NCBI RefSeq assembly: GCF_029433095.1
Contig: NZ_JARNTX010000001.1
Coordinates: 2,914,001-2,978,000, forward strand
Direction of reading: 5' to 3'
Origin: Hymenobacter sp. YC55
GTDB taxonomy: Bacteria; Bacteroidota; Bacteroidia; Cytophagales; Hymenobacteraceae
Length of the DNA stretch: 64,000 bases
This document shows, in pieces, positions 9,174 to 19,531 of this stretch (positions are counted from its first letter, which is position 1; every line of letters begins with the position of its first letter). The notes under the pieces were generated by a model. That model was given only the letters and a program-made list of their open reading frames with translations. It was not told the DNA's origin and searched no databases. Made by a program: the position numbers and the translations under genes.

Positions 9174-9974
9174 TCATTTCAGGTGCTCGTAGTTCGGCGC
9201 CAGGGTCCGCAGCGCCTCCGGCACGTTCACGTAGCGGGCCAAGTCGCGCAGGGCAATGACTTGGTAGTGGTTGTCGTGCAGATACTTCAGATACTCCTCG
9301 AACAGAGCCGGTGGGGTCGTCACCCAGTCGTGCGCGTTGTCGGGGACGCCGTGCACCGTGAGCACCACAATTTTGCCGTTGCGGGCTTGCTGCACCACCG
9401 CCTTGATGTCGAGCTTATCGGCAATAGCAGTGCTGAAGCTCGGAATCAGAAACGGGTGGTCGGTGGTGGGGTCGTAGGCGCGGCGGCCACCGGCGCGGGC
9501 AAACTGATAGCCTTGCGCCTGCAACACTGCCAGCGAAGCAGGGTGCGTGTCGTAGCCGGGATAGGCGAAAGTGGTAGGCTTAGGGATGCGGTAGGTGGCG
9601 CAGCGCTTCTCTATCGAATCTAGCTCAGTCTTGAATTGGGCGGGCGTCAGCTTGTTTACGTGCCGGTGCGTGAGCGTGTGGCTCGCTACCTCGAAGCCTG
9701 CCTGGTGCAATTGCTGTATCTGCGGCCAGCTCATGTACTTGGTTTTGTCGGCAAAGTCGGGCGGAAATTCGCACACGTAGAACGTGCCGCCGAAGCCGTA
9801 CTTTTTCAGAAGCGGGGCCACCACCGTGGCGTGGCTCACCACGCCATCATCGAAGGTGAGCACCACTAGCTTGTCAGGAATGGGCTGCCGGAGCACCTGC
9901 GCGTGGGCACCGGAAGCTGTTGCCAGCCACCACGCCACCATCAGCCAGAAAACTCGTTGGGAAGTTTGCGCCAC
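9174..9974 (-). CDS. Polysaccharide deacetylase (NodB domain)
   Basis: A predicted metal-dependent N- or O-deacetylase of carbohydrate esterase family 4 type. The NodB motifs are clear: TFDDG (motif 1, catalytic base and metal Asp), SHTLTHRHV (motif 2, two metal His four residues apart) and AYPGYD (motif 3). The start is uncertain. GTG at 9972-9974 gives the signal peptide (M)AQTSQRVFWLMVAWWLATASGAHA. ATG at 9941 gives a shorter leader, and TTG at 10028 gives a poor one. It is the first gene of the minus-strand locus. It could act on acetylated pectin fragments as part of the locus, or on cell-wall glycans; the sequence does not decide. Confidence 0.88.
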   Translation of the reverse strand: MAQTSQRVFWLMVAWWLATASGAHAQVLRQPIPDKLVVLTFDDGVVSHATVVAPLLKKYGFGGTFYVCEFPPDFADKTKYMSWPQIQQLHQAGFEVASHTLTHRHVNKLTPAQFKTELDSIEKRCATYRIPKPTTFAYPGYDTHPASLAVLQAQGYQFARAGGRRAYDPTTDHPFLIPSFSTAIADKLDIKAVVQQARNGKIVVLTVHGVPDNAHDWVTTPPALFEEYLKYLHDNHYQVIALRDLARYVNVPEALRTLAPNYEHLK

Positions 9975-10267
9975 TGCTACCAAAATCAAGGTGGAAGACC
10001 TAACAAGAAAGCACGATGGCAGCCCCAAACCCTCCTGTACTCTTCGGTAGGCCTCTGGCCGCGCTCTGAAATACAGAAGTCACCGCCAATCTGCTGTTGC
10101 CGTACCACTGTCTAGCTTCTCCTTACTGTTGTTTTCTAAACAATGAAGGCATCTTAGTGGTAGAAGTCAGTTCAATCAAAGAAAAGGAATGTACCTTTTC
10201 GGCGCTCTTACTGCCTTTCCTACTTCCACACAACTAGGGCTAGCCCCGAAACCAAACTCATAAAACG
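9975..10267. other. Divergent intergenic region
   Basis: About 290 bp between the divergently transcribed deacetylase and gnd genes. It must hold both promoters. The best partial match to the Bacteroidota -7 box on plus is TACCTTTT near 10192, without a good -33 element at the right spacing. No RNA gene or repeat was recognised. Confidence 0.5.
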
Positions 10268-11767
<1,500 letters not shown>

Positions 11768-11794
11768 TCCTCCCCCATCTGTTAAGCAAACGGC

Positions 11795-13312
11795 ATGAAC
11801 ACCAACGAGAAAATCCAGCCGACCATCTTCGTCATCTTTGGCGGCACCGGCGACCTGAACGCGCGCAAGCTGGCCCCGGCGCTTTATAATCTGTATCTGG
11901 AAGGCTGGCTGCCCAAGCAGTTTTCCATTATTGGTACAGGCCGTACCAAGCTCCAAGACGGGGAGTTCCGCGACAACCTCTTGAAGGATATCAACCAGTT
12001 TTCGCGCAGCGGCAAGGTGAAGCCAGAACAGTGGGAAATCTTCTCCCAAAACTTGTTTTACCAGGCTTCCGACTTGAACGACGCCGAAACCTACAAGGAA
12101 TTTGGCACCCGCATTCAGCAGCACGAAACCGACTGGCACACGCGCGCCAACGTCATCTACTACTTGGCGGTGGCGCCCAACTTCTTCCCCATCATTGCCG
12201 AAAACCTGGCCAAGAGCAAGCTCACCAGGGACGCGGAGCGCACCCGCATCGTGATTGAGAAGCCGTTTGGGCACGATTTAGAGTCGGCGAAGGCTCTGAA
12301 TCAGTTGTTGATGCGCATCTTCAACGAGCGGCAGATCTACCGCATCGACCACTACCTGGGCAAGGAAACCGTGCAGAACATCATGGCGTTCCGGTTCGCC
12401 AACTCCATCCTGGAGCCCACCTGGAACCGCAACTACATCGACCACGTGCAGATTTCGGTTACCGAGCAGCTCGGCGCTGGCGAGCGAGCCGGCTACTACG
12501 ACGGGTCCGGCGCCCTGCGCGACATGATTCAGAACCACCTGCTGCAACTGCTGTGCATCGTGGCCATGGAACCGCCCGTCAGCTTCAACGCCGAGGAAGT
12601 GCGCAACCGCAAAGTGGACGTGCTGCGGGCCATGCGCCGGTTTTCGCCCGAAGATGTGCGCTTGTCTACGGTGCGCGGGCAGTACGGCGGCGGCTGGATT
12701 GAAGGCAAAGAAGTACCCGGCTACCGCGACGAGCTAGGCTCGGACTCCAACACCGAAACCTTTGCTGCCGTGAAGTTTTTCGTGGACAACTGGCGCTGGG
12801 AAGGCGTACCGTTCTATCTGCGCACCGGCAAGCGGATGCACCAGTCGGCTTCCGTCATTACCATTCAGTTCAAAGACGTACCGCACTTCATGTTCCCGGC
12901 CGCGGCGGCCGACAGCATCAGCCACAACCGCCTCATCATCAGCATTCAGCCCGAAATGAGCATTCGGCTGCAAGTGCAAGCCAAGCGCCCCGGACTCGAT
13001 ATGGTGCTCAACACCGTGGACATGGTGTTTGACTACAAAGGCACTTATACCAACCAAGCCCCCGAAGCCTACGAAACGCTGCTGCTCGACACCATGCTCG
13101 GCGACCAAACGTTGTTCATGCGCGGCGACCAAGTGGAAGAAGCCTGGGACCTGATTATGCCGATTCTGAACACCTGGCAAGGCCGTAAGAGCCTCAACTT
13201 CCCCAACTACTCAGCCGATTCGTGGGGCCCGGAATCGGCGGAAGCTCTTATTGCCCGTGAAGGCTTCCACTGGTTTACGCTTCCCGTCAACAACAAGAAA
13301 AAACCGGCCTAA
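11795..13312 (+). CDS. zwf: Glucose-6-phosphate 1-dehydrogenase
   Basis: Catalyses the first step of the oxidative pentose phosphate pathway, glucose 6-phosphate + NADP+ to 6-phosphogluconolactone + NADPH, in the cytoplasm. The nucleotide-binding motif GGTGDLNARK lies at 16-25 and EKPFGHD at 155-161. The family active-site signature RIDHYLGKE is at 183-191, with the catalytic His. Length (505 aa) is normal for bacterial enzymes. The stop codon overlaps the pgl start by one base (TAATG), so the two are translationally coupled, and the product lactone is passed to Pgl. Confidence 0.97.
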   Translation: MNTNEKIQPTIFVIFGGTGDLNARKLAPALYNLYLEGWLPKQFSIIGTGRTKLQDGEFRDNLLKDINQFSRSGKVKPEQWEIFSQNLFYQASDLNDAETYKEFGTRIQQHETDWHTRANVIYYLAVAPNFFPIIAENLAKSKLTRDAERTRIVIEKPFGHDLESAKALNQLLMRIFNERQIYRIDHYLGKETVQNIMAFRFANSILEPTWNRNYIDHVQISVTEQLGAGERAGYYDGSGALRDMIQNHLLQLLCIVAMEPPVSFNAEEVRNRKVDVLRAMRRFSPEDVRLSTVRGQYGGGWIEGKEVPGYRDELGSDSNTETFAAVKFFVDNWRWEGVPFYLRTGKRMHQSASVITIQFKDVPHFMFPAAAADSISHNRLIISIQPEMSIRLQVQAKRPGLDMVLNTVDMVFDYKGTYTNQAPEAYETLLLDTMLGDQTLFMRGDQVEEAWDLIMPILNTWQGRKSLNFPNYSADSWGPESAEALIAREGFHWFTLPVNNKKKPA

Positions 13313-14046
13313 TGAAGCTTCACATTTCTCCGGCTACCACCGAAGTGCTGCGTGAGTTGGCCGATTATTTTGTGGCTACAGCCAAGCAGGCTATTGCCAC
13401 GCACGGCCGGTTCACCGTGGCTCTCTCGGGTGGCAGCTCGCCCAAAAAGCTCTATGAGCTGCTTGCGTCCGATGCGTTCAAAGGCCAGCTCGATTGGACC
13501 AAGGTATATTTCTTTTTCGGCGATGAGCGTAATGTGCCGCACACCGATTCGCAGAGCAATTACCTGATGGCGAAAACCGCCATGTTCGAGCCCCTGCACA
13601 TCGACGCGGCCCAGACTTTTCCGGTAGACACCAGCCTTTCTCCTGCCGAAGCTGCCCAAGCCTATACCACGGCCATCAATCAGCTCTTTGGCAGCGAGCC
13701 AGCCCGCTTCGACTTGGTGCTGCTCGGCCTCGGCGACAATTCGCACACGGCTTCCTTGTTCCCGCACACGCCCGTGCTCCACGACGAGTCTGTTGGGGCA
13801 AAAGAGGTGTATGTAGAGGAAATAAAGGCCGACCGGATTACGCTGACGGCTCCGCTCATCAACCAAGCCAAAGCCATTGCCTTCCTAGTTTTCGGCGAAG
13901 ACAAGGCCGCCGCCGTGAAGCACATTCTCGAAGACCCACGCGACATCGAGAGTTTCCCCGCGCAGCTGATTGCGCCAGTTACTGGCGAGTTGCACTGGTT
14001 TCTAGATACGGCCGCTGCCTCTAAGCTAGAACAGCAGACTACCTAA
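13312..14046 (+). CDS. pgl: 6-phosphogluconolactonase
   Basis: Hydrolyses 6-phosphogluconolactone to 6-phosphogluconate, linking Zwf to Gnd. This 244-residue protein is of the glucosamine-6-phosphate isomerase/DevB family. It has the phosphate-binding segment ALSGGSSPKKLYELL (37-51), FFGDERNVPHTDSQSN, and LLGLGDNSHTASLFPHTP, which carries the catalytic region typical of Pgl. Overlap with zwf by one base and a strong hairpin shortly after the stop mark it as the last gene of the operon. Confidence 0.95.
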   Translation: MKLHISPATTEVLRELADYFVATAKQAIATHGRFTVALSGGSSPKKLYELLASDAFKGQLDWTKVYFFFGDERNVPHTDSQSNYLMAKTAMFEPLHIDAAQTFPVDTSLSPAEAAQAYTTAINQLFGSEPARFDLVLLGLGDNSHTASLFPHTPVLHDESVGAKEVYVEEIKADRITLTAPLINQAKAIAFLVFGEDKAAAVKHILEDPRDIESFPAQLIAPVTGELHWFLDTAAASKLEQQTT

Positions 14047-14062
14047 GCTTGGTATCAGCAAC

Positions 14063-14109
14063 AACAAAGAAGGTCCTGCTACGCTTGCCGTGGCAGGACC
14101 TTCTTTGTT
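14063..14109. terminator. Bidirectional terminator between pgl and rpiA
   Basis: A 17-bp perfect stem (AACAAAGAAGGTCCTGC at 14063-14079, complement at 14093-14109) with a 13-base loop lies between the convergent pgl and rpiA genes. The stem base is A/T-rich on both sides, so it can stop transcription from either direction. Confidence 0.85.
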
Positions 14110-14134
14110 TAGCGTTAGCATCGATATTGCCGAG

Positions 14135-14884
14135 CTAAGGCAGTTCTGCGAAATCGGTGGCTGGCTGAGGTGCTGCTCCGGCTCGTAACACCTGCGCCTG
14201 TCCGTCGCGGACAATTAAAGCGGCCTTGGCCAAACCAAGAAACAAGCCGTGCTCTACCAGGCCGGGAATGGTTTTGAGCTGCTGCGCTAGCTCGGCGGGA
14301 TTAGGCAAGTGCCCAAAGTGACAGTCGACCAGCAGATTCCCCTGGTCGGAGTGGGCGTACTTCTCCGGCTCGTTTCGGTCCATCCGCACCACCGGGTTTC
14401 CCCCTATGGCTGCTACGGCATCCATGACCCAAGGCAGCGCAAACGAAACGACCTCTAGTGGCAGCGGAAACTGGCCAAGCTCCGCCACTGCTTTCGATGA
14501 ATCGGCAATGACGAGCATGTAGTTGGAGGCTGTAGCCAGCACTTTTTCCCGCAGCAACGCCCCGCCGCCGCCTTTTATCAGGTTTAACTGCGGGTCTAGC
14601 TCGTCGGCTCCGTCCACAGTCAAGTCGAAGCGCAAGCCACGGTGGGGCTCTACCAACGGGATACCAAGTTGGCGGGCCAGATTCTCGCTGGTTATTGAGG
14701 TAGCAGTGGCTTGAATGCGTAGTTCACCGGCTTGCACCTTTTGGCCGAGTAGCTTTATGAAGTGTGCCGCCGTGCTGCCAGTACCTAAGCCAACCAACAT
14801 TCCGTCGCGCACCCACTGCAACGCTGCCCGGGCTGCCACCTGCTTTTCCTGATCTAGTAGCTCTTTATCTTTTATGGGGGCCAT
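14135..14884 (-). CDS. rpiA: Ribose-5-phosphate isomerase A
   Basis: Interconverts ribulose 5-phosphate and ribose 5-phosphate, using the product of Gnd; cytoplasmic. It has the family motifs GLGTGSTAAHFI (32-43), DGADELD (91-97, catalytic Asp) and KGGGGALLREK (104-114, catalytic Glu). Its 249 residues exceed the usual ~220-230 by a short C-terminal tail. It converges on the gnd-zwf-pgl operon, so the oxidative branch and the isomerase are clustered without sharing a transcript. Confidence 0.95.
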   Translation of the reverse strand: MAPIKDKELLDQEKQVAARAALQWVRDGMLVGLGTGSTAAHFIKLLGQKVQAGELRIQATATSITSENLARQLGIPLVEPHRGLRFDLTVDGADELDPQLNLIKGGGGALLREKVLATASNYMLVIADSSKAVAELGQFPLPLEVVSFALPWVMDAVAAIGGNPVVRMDRNEPEKYAHSDQGNLLVDCHFGHLPNPAELAQQLKTIPGLVEHGLFLGLAKAALIVRDGQAQVLRAGAAPQPATDFAELP

Positions 14885-15178
14885 TGGGTTGGATCTTGCT
14901 AAAGGGTGGAACCTGCTTCTGGGTTGAACATACGCGCTTCCTTGCCAAATCGGAGCACATGCCGCACTACACTTTCAAGTAAACGATTCGCGCTATAGAT
15001 TGGGCACAACCCAAACAAGCCGCCACTGCTCTGCCAAGCAATCAGTTAGTCAACTGTGAGAAGCAGGCAGCTAAGCATTTGTTCAACTGTTTGCTTTGTA
15101 CCACAGCTCTTCCGAAGCATGGCTACTGCTTTGGCTGCACAACTGAATTGCGCTTTACTTGAAAACTAAGCAAATAAA

Positions 15179-15204
15179 AAAGCCTCAACTTTCGTTGAGG
15201 CTTT
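15179..15204 (-). terminator. Rho-independent terminator of the tRNA-Lys gene
   Basis: On the minus strand an 11-bp stem (AAAGCCTCAAC, GAAA tetraloop, GTTGAGGCTTT) is followed by a T-rich run (plus-strand A-run at about 15172-15181). It begins immediately after the tRNA CCA end. Confidence 0.9.
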
Positions 15205-15205
15205 G

Positions 15206-15281
15206 TGGTGATCCCGCTGGGATTCGAACCCAGGACCCATACATTAAAAGTGTATTGCTCTACCAGCTGAGCTACAGAATC
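15206..15281 (-). tRNA. tRNA-Lys (anticodon TTT)
   Basis: A cloverleaf can be read on the minus strand. The acceptor stem is GATTCTG paired with CGGGATC, with discriminator A and encoded CCA at 15206-15208. The D-arm is GCTCAGCTGGTAGAGC. The anticodon stem ATACA/TGTAT closes loop CTTTTAA, giving anticodon TTT. The T-arm is CTGGG-TTCGAAT-CCCAG. Total length is 76 bases with CCA. It has its own promoter upstream and a terminator immediately downstream. Confidence 0.97.
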
Positions 15282-15325
15282 AATTACTTTGCAACCAAAA
15301 CTTGCCTGGTTGGCTAATGGTGGCA

Positions 15326-15357
15326 CAAAAGTAGCCGACCAGTTTCTACGCTCCAAA
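15326..15357 (-). promoter_or_regulatory. Bacteroidota-type promoter for tRNA-Lys
   Basis: Read on the minus strand: TTTG (15354-15357), a 20-bp spacer, then TACTTTTG (15326-15333). This matches the Bacteroidota primary sigma consensus TTTG-N19/20-TAnnTTTG at every defined base. The expected transcript start leaves a leader of roughly 35-40 bases before the tRNA. The -33 box lies next to the start of the divergent TPR-SH3 gene. Confidence 0.7.
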
Positions 15358-15361
15358 CGTT

Positions 15362-16078
15362 TTGCTGAAAAAGCCTCTTCTTTTTTTTCTGATTTCGCTC
15401 TGGCTCTCTCAACCCACTACGGCCCAGAAAGTTAGTTCGGCACTCGCCCGCGCCGACTCTGCCTTCGATGCCGGAGCCTATCAGCTAGCCTATCGGCAAT
15501 ATCGAGGACTGCTGCGGCAGGAAGCCGTAGCCTCGCCCCGCCTGCTCGTACGCATGGCGTACGTACAAGAGGGATTAGGGCATTATCCGGCGGCACTCTA
15601 TTACCTAAACATGGCGCTGGCTCGGCAACCCCGCCTCGCCACCTGGCACAAAATGGCGGAATTAGCCCGCGACCAACGCCTAGCGGGGTACCCCGAAACC
15701 TGGCGGCAAGACTTGCAGCTTACTTTCCGACGCTACTACTATTGGGGGTTGCAAGGACTGCTACTTGGGGCTGTAGTGGGCGGCACCTTGCTACTGGTGC
15801 GCCGACGGCAGCTAACGCGCGGCTGGTGGGTAGCCTATGGCTCTTATCTGGTGCTTACGGCGGTGTATCTCAACCTGCTAGGTACTGAGCGCGCTGCTTT
15901 GGTGGTGCGGCCACGAGCCGCTGTTATGGCTGGTCCTAGTGCCGGGTCGGCATGGCTCACCACGGCAGCTGCCGGCGACCGGCTAGTTGTGCAAGGCCAG
16001 CAAGACGCCTGGTACCAGGTCCAGTGGCAGGGCCAGGAAGCCTATATCCGCACTGACGATTTGCTGCTGGTAAAGTAA
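15362..16078 (+). CDS. TPR and SH3-domain membrane protein
   Basis: A 238-residue exported or membrane protein of unknown exact role. The start is TTG at 15362; an in-frame ATG at 15317 is cut off by a stop, and no other ATG precedes the leader MLKKPLLFFLISLWLSQPTTA. TPR-like helices occupy about 25-110 (ALARADSAFDAGAYQLAYRQY, YAPALYYLNMAL type). Two membrane helices follow at about 130-148 and 157-172. A bacterial SH3-like domain (about 185-235, WYQVQWQGQEAYIRTDDLLL) ends the protein. This is the layout of the C-terminal part of BatE proteins from aerotolerance clusters, but the other bat genes are absent here, so I only call domains. Confidence 0.75.
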   Translation: MLKKPLLFFLISLWLSQPTTAQKVSSALARADSAFDAGAYQLAYRQYRGLLRQEAVASPRLLVRMAYVQEGLGHYPAALYYLNMALARQPRLATWHKMAELARDQRLAGYPETWRQDLQLTFRRYYYWGLQGLLLGAVVGGTLLLVRRRQLTRGWWVAYGSYLVLTAVYLNLLGTERAALVVRPRAAVMAGPSAGSAWLTTAAAGDRLVVQGQQDAWYQVQWQGQEAYIRTDDLLLVK

Positions 16079-16088
16079 TGATGGCCTA

Positions 16089-16155
16089 GTGAAGTGATGC
16101 GTCTGGTGTTCAGCTTGCGCGAATTGTGCAGCTAGACACCAACTCACCACTTCAC
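16089..16155. terminator. Imperfect hairpin between convergent genes
   Basis: Nested arms GTGAAGTG (16089-16096) with CACTTCAC (16148-16155), and TGGTGT (16104-16109) with ACACCA (16136-16141), lie between the stop codons of the TPR-SH3 and SDR genes. It is probably a two-way terminator; there is no strong T-run. Confidence 0.45.
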
Positions 16156-16167
16156 AATTTCGCCTTT

Positions 16168-16971
16168 TTACAGCTCTCCTTTTTCCTCTTTGCGGAAATG
16201 GCTGAGCACTAACTTATCGGTCAGGCCGGGGAGCCATTTGTTGAGGAAGACCGTGAGTTTACCTTGGCTGGTGAGCACCAAGTCGCGGCGGCGGTGACGG
16301 ACGGCGGCCAGGATGTGCCCGGCCACTTCTTCGCTGCTCATCATCTTCTGCTCGTCGCGTGGCGACTCACCCTGGGCCGAGCCGTCGGCGGCTAAGGCAA
16401 CCTGGCGAATGTTGGAAGCTGTGAAACCAGGGCAGGCTAGCAGCACGTGTACGCCCTGGGGTAGCAGTTCGGTGCGCAAGGCTTCCAAGAAGCCGTGCAT
16501 GGCAAACTTAGAAGCCGAGTAACCGGTGCGCCCAGGCAAGCCCCGGTAACCGGCAATGCTGCTCACCCCTACCACTGAGCCCTTGCTGGCCAGCAAGTGG
16601 GGCAGCGCAAACTTGGTGGTGTATACCGTACCAAAGAAGTTGGTTTGCATCAATCGGCGGATAACCTCAAGGTCTACGTCCTGAAAACGGGCGCGCATAC
16701 TGATACCGGCATTGTTGAGCAGCACATCCAGCTGGCCGAAAGCCTGAATGGTTTCGGCTACAGCGCGCTCGGAATCGGCCTCCACTCCTACGTCGGCGCG
16801 CACGGTGTGGTGCGTGATTCCGAGCTTGGTTAGCTCGCGGGCGGTATCCTGAAGGCGTGCTTCGTCGCGGCCCGTAATAACGACGCGGGCCCCCGCCTGC
16901 CCAAAAGCCACGGCGCAGGCCCGGCCGATGCCGGACGTACCACCAGTGATAAGAACTACTTTGTTTTTCAT
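16168..16971 (-). CDS. SDR family NAD(P)-dependent oxidoreductase
   Basis: A 267-residue classical short-chain dehydrogenase/reductase, cytoplasmic, substrate unknown. Visible motifs are the cofactor loop TGGTSGIG (9-16), NNAG (86-89), catalytic Ser in VSSIAG (about 137-138) and YSASK (Tyr151, Lys155). The C-terminal part (ACPGFTASNIRQ, then RRRDLVLTSQGKLTVFLNKW) resembles DHRS7/YqjQ-like reductases, which act on lipophilic carbonyls; this similarity is from memory and weak. Monocistronic in appearance. Confidence 0.9.
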   Translation of the reverse strand: MKNKVVLITGGTSGIGRACAVAFGQAGARVVITGRDEARLQDTARELTKLGITHHTVRADVGVEADSERAVAETIQAFGQLDVLLNNAGISMRARFQDVDLEVIRRLMQTNFFGTVYTTKFALPHLLASKGSVVGVSSIAGYRGLPGRTGYSASKFAMHGFLEALRTELLPQGVHVLLACPGFTASNIRQVALAADGSAQGESPRDEQKMMSSEEVAGHILAAVRHRRRDLVLTSQGKLTVFLNKWLPGLTDKLVLSHFRKEEKGEL

Positions 16972-17184
16972 GCCTAGCTAAATGCGTAACCTGCCTGAAC
17001 GCAGGCGCGGCAAAACTACTTATTTCAAGGCAAGTGGTTGGTATTTGGTACTAATTCACCTATTTCTTTCACCCTTAGAGGTTATCTACCTAAAGGGGTG
17101 TTAACCCTGCGAAAGAACCTGCACTTTGTCGGGGCATAGTGCCTACATTTAGAGCTTGTTTGGCTACCTCTCCTACCTTATTCT

Positions 17185-19434
17185 ATGCCCCTAATTTTAC
17201 GTGCGCAGCGCCCACCGGCATCCTTCTGGTTCGGCGCTTTATTACTTAGCTTATACATATTGCCGCTGGCTGCATGGGCCCAATCACAGTGCCCGCCGGC
17301 TACCAGTGCTTGCACGCCAGGCTCAGCTCCGGCTTCGGGCTACGCCTTCGGGATGGGTATTCTGAACGTGACGCTAGGCTCAATCAACAATACCACGCCG
17401 GGCGTGCAAGATGGGTACCGCGACTACGCTTGTACTGTTGGGGCTTCCCTGACGGTAGGCCAGAGTTACCCCATTAGCATCAGCACGAACACGGGAGTTA
17501 ATGAAACAGTCCGCGTCTGGCTGGATGTCAACAACGATGGCACGCTCAATCCAACCTCGGAGCTGATTTTCTCTTCCAACGCCAAAAAACTGCACACTGG
17601 CACCATCTCCTTGCCCGCCAACACGGTGCTTGGCACCCGGCTCCGGCTGCGCGTTGCTGCCGATTGGGAAAACTCGCCGATACCTACTCCGTGCTCCACT
17701 CCCCAGTATTCGCAAACCGAAGACTACGCCATAACGGCCGTAACGAACACGGCGGCGCCCGTAGCGGAGTTTGTAGCCGACCAAACCCTGACTTGTTCGG
17801 GCTGCGTGCAGTTCACCGACCAATCACAGAACGCCCCTTCTAGCTGGCTCTGGAACTTCGGCGACAATACCACCAGCACCCTGCAAAACCCCAACCACTG
17901 CTATACCACGCCCGGCACCTACACCGTAACGCTAACGGCCACCAATGCCACTGGCTCCAATGTGCGCACCCGCACGAGCTACATCGAGTACAACAGCACA
18001 GTGCCGGTAGCAGCCACATGCACGCCCACCACCACGGCCTACTGCTGCGACTATGGCATCACGCGCTTTGCACTCGGTACGCTCGTGAAAACCTCGCTGA
18101 ACGGACAAGCTAGCTACGAGAATTTCACTTGCAGCAGCCGAGTACAGCTCACCGAAGGCATGGCCATTCCAATCAGCATCACCACCGGCGGCACCACCCC
18201 GCATGATACCCGCGTGTGGCTGGATTTAAACAATGACGGGGCTTTTGCAGCTGGAGAACTGCTGTACACCGCCTTGAACCGCGCCAGCCCTTCGGGCACG
18301 TTGAGTGTTCCAGGCTCGGCCGTGAAAAACGTGCCGCTGCGCCTGCGGGTGCTGGCCGATTTTGTGGGCGGAGCCAGTGGGCCCTGCGCCAACCCGCAAC
18401 TCGGCCAGGTGGAAGACTACACCGTGACGGTGCTGCCGAATACCAATCCTCCTGTAGCGGCCTTTACCTCGAATTACGTGTTAGGAAACTGCCAAAATCC
18501 GGTGCAGTTCACCGACCAAAGCAACAACGCCCCTACCAGTTGGCTCTGGAACTTCGGGGATGGCAGCACCAGTACGCAGCAGAATCCTTCGCATATCTAC
18601 TCGACGGCAGGGGTGTTCAACGTCACCCTAACGGCAACCAATGCCTTTGGCAATAACGTGGTGACGCGCAACGGCTACGTGGTCTTCATGCAGCCCTGCG
18701 TATCGTACTGCACGGCCACGAGCACAACCGCCAATATCTGGCTGACCAACGTAGCCGTCCGCCGCGGCGCCGCCACCGACCTCGACAATACCTCGGCGGC
18801 TTCGGCCAACGGCTTCGGCAATTACATCGACCAAGTAGTGAACCTGTACCCGGGGCAGAGCACTACGCTTAGCTTGACCGTGAATGCCAACTTCTTCCAG
18901 CACGTACTATGGGCCTGGATCGACTGGAACCGCAACGGCACCTACGAGACGTCGGAGCTGGTAATGAACGGGGTGACTTCCGCCTCTGTGTTCACAGCGC
19001 CCCTCGTTGTTCCGGCCGCGGCGAGCAGTGCAGGATTTACGCGGATGCGGGTGATGGTGCGACTCAACAACCAGCCTACGCCTACCGCCTGCCAGATCAA
19101 TCAGAACAACTCGGAAACCGAAGAATATTCGGTGCAAGTAAACCAAGTGCTAGCTACAGTTGAGGCGCGGACACTGCCGGCGCTGACCATCTCTCCGAAC
19201 CCCACCACCGATGGGCAATTGCGCCTGCGCCTCCCCGACCCTGCCGCGGCTGGCACCTATGCCGTGCGCATAGCCAACGCAGTGGGTGCCCAGGTGATGC
19301 AGACTTCGGTGAAACTAGGCCCCAATCAGGAAGCTACGCTCAACCTTTCCGGGCTGCCTCGCGGCCTGTACATCGTGCGCCTGCAAAACGCCGAAGGGAA
19401 AATGGCCGCGCGCCGCATTCAGGTTGGCTACTAA
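17185..19434 (+). CDS. GEVED- and PKD-domain secreted protein with T9SS type A sorting domain
   Basis: A 749-residue surface or secreted protein exported by the type IX system. A signal peptide (about 1-32, ending LAAWAQ) is followed by three GEVED-type modules (about 60-190, 285-415, 510-655). Each has a Ca-binding-like WLDVNNDG or WIDWNRNG segment, and they close with QTEDYAI, QVEDYTV or ETEEYSV. Two PKD domains (about 193-272 and 425-500) carry WLWNFGDNTTST and WLWNFGDGSTST. A type A sorting domain runs from about 669 to the end (TISPNPTTDGQLRLRL, GLYIVRLQ). No catalytic domain was seen, so a structural or adhesive role is likely. The next gene is another T9SS cargo, 97 bp downstream. Confidence 0.9.
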   Translation: MPLILRAQRPPASFWFGALLLSLYILPLAAWAQSQCPPATSACTPGSAPASGYAFGMGILNVTLGSINNTTPGVQDGYRDYACTVGASLTVGQSYPISISTNTGVNETVRVWLDVNNDGTLNPTSELIFSSNAKKLHTGTISLPANTVLGTRLRLRVAADWENSPIPTPCSTPQYSQTEDYAITAVTNTAAPVAEFVADQTLTCSGCVQFTDQSQNAPSSWLWNFGDNTTSTLQNPNHCYTTPGTYTVTLTATNATGSNVRTRTSYIEYNSTVPVAATCTPTTTAYCCDYGITRFALGTLVKTSLNGQASYENFTCSSRVQLTEGMAIPISITTGGTTPHDTRVWLDLNNDGAFAAGELLYTALNRASPSGTLSVPGSAVKNVPLRLRVLADFVGGASGPCANPQLGQVEDYTVTVLPNTNPPVAAFTSNYVLGNCQNPVQFTDQSNNAPTSWLWNFGDGSTSTQQNPSHIYSTAGVFNVTLTATNAFGNNVVTRNGYVVFMQPCVSYCTATSTTANIWLTNVAVRRGAATDLDNTSAASANGFGNYIDQVVNLYPGQSTTLSLTVNANFFQHVLWAWIDWNRNGTYETSELVMNGVTSASVFTAPLVVPAAASSAGFTRMRVMVRLNNQPTPTACQINQNNSETEEYSVQVNQVLATVEARTLPALTISPNPTTDGQLRLRLPDPAAAGTYAVRIANAVGAQVMQTSVKLGPNQEATLNLSGLPRGLYIVRLQNAEGKMAARRIQVGY

Positions 19435-19531
19435 TTGCGGGCTGCTCACTTACCTATTGAATTTGCTGTCGAGTTAGTTACTGGCCGTTGATCGGTCGCT
19501 AATCAGTAGTAATCAATCCTAAACTTGCTAT

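Noticed and set aside
15123..15356. 77-codon minus-strand frame near 15.2 kb
   Set aside because: It runs across the tRNA-Lys gene, its promoter and its terminator, so it is not a protein gene.
17011..17018. TAGTTTTG on minus upstream of the SDR gene, exact match to the -7 box
   Set aside because: No TTTG or TTG at 17-23 bp spacing; a six-base match alone is expected by chance many times in 64 kb.
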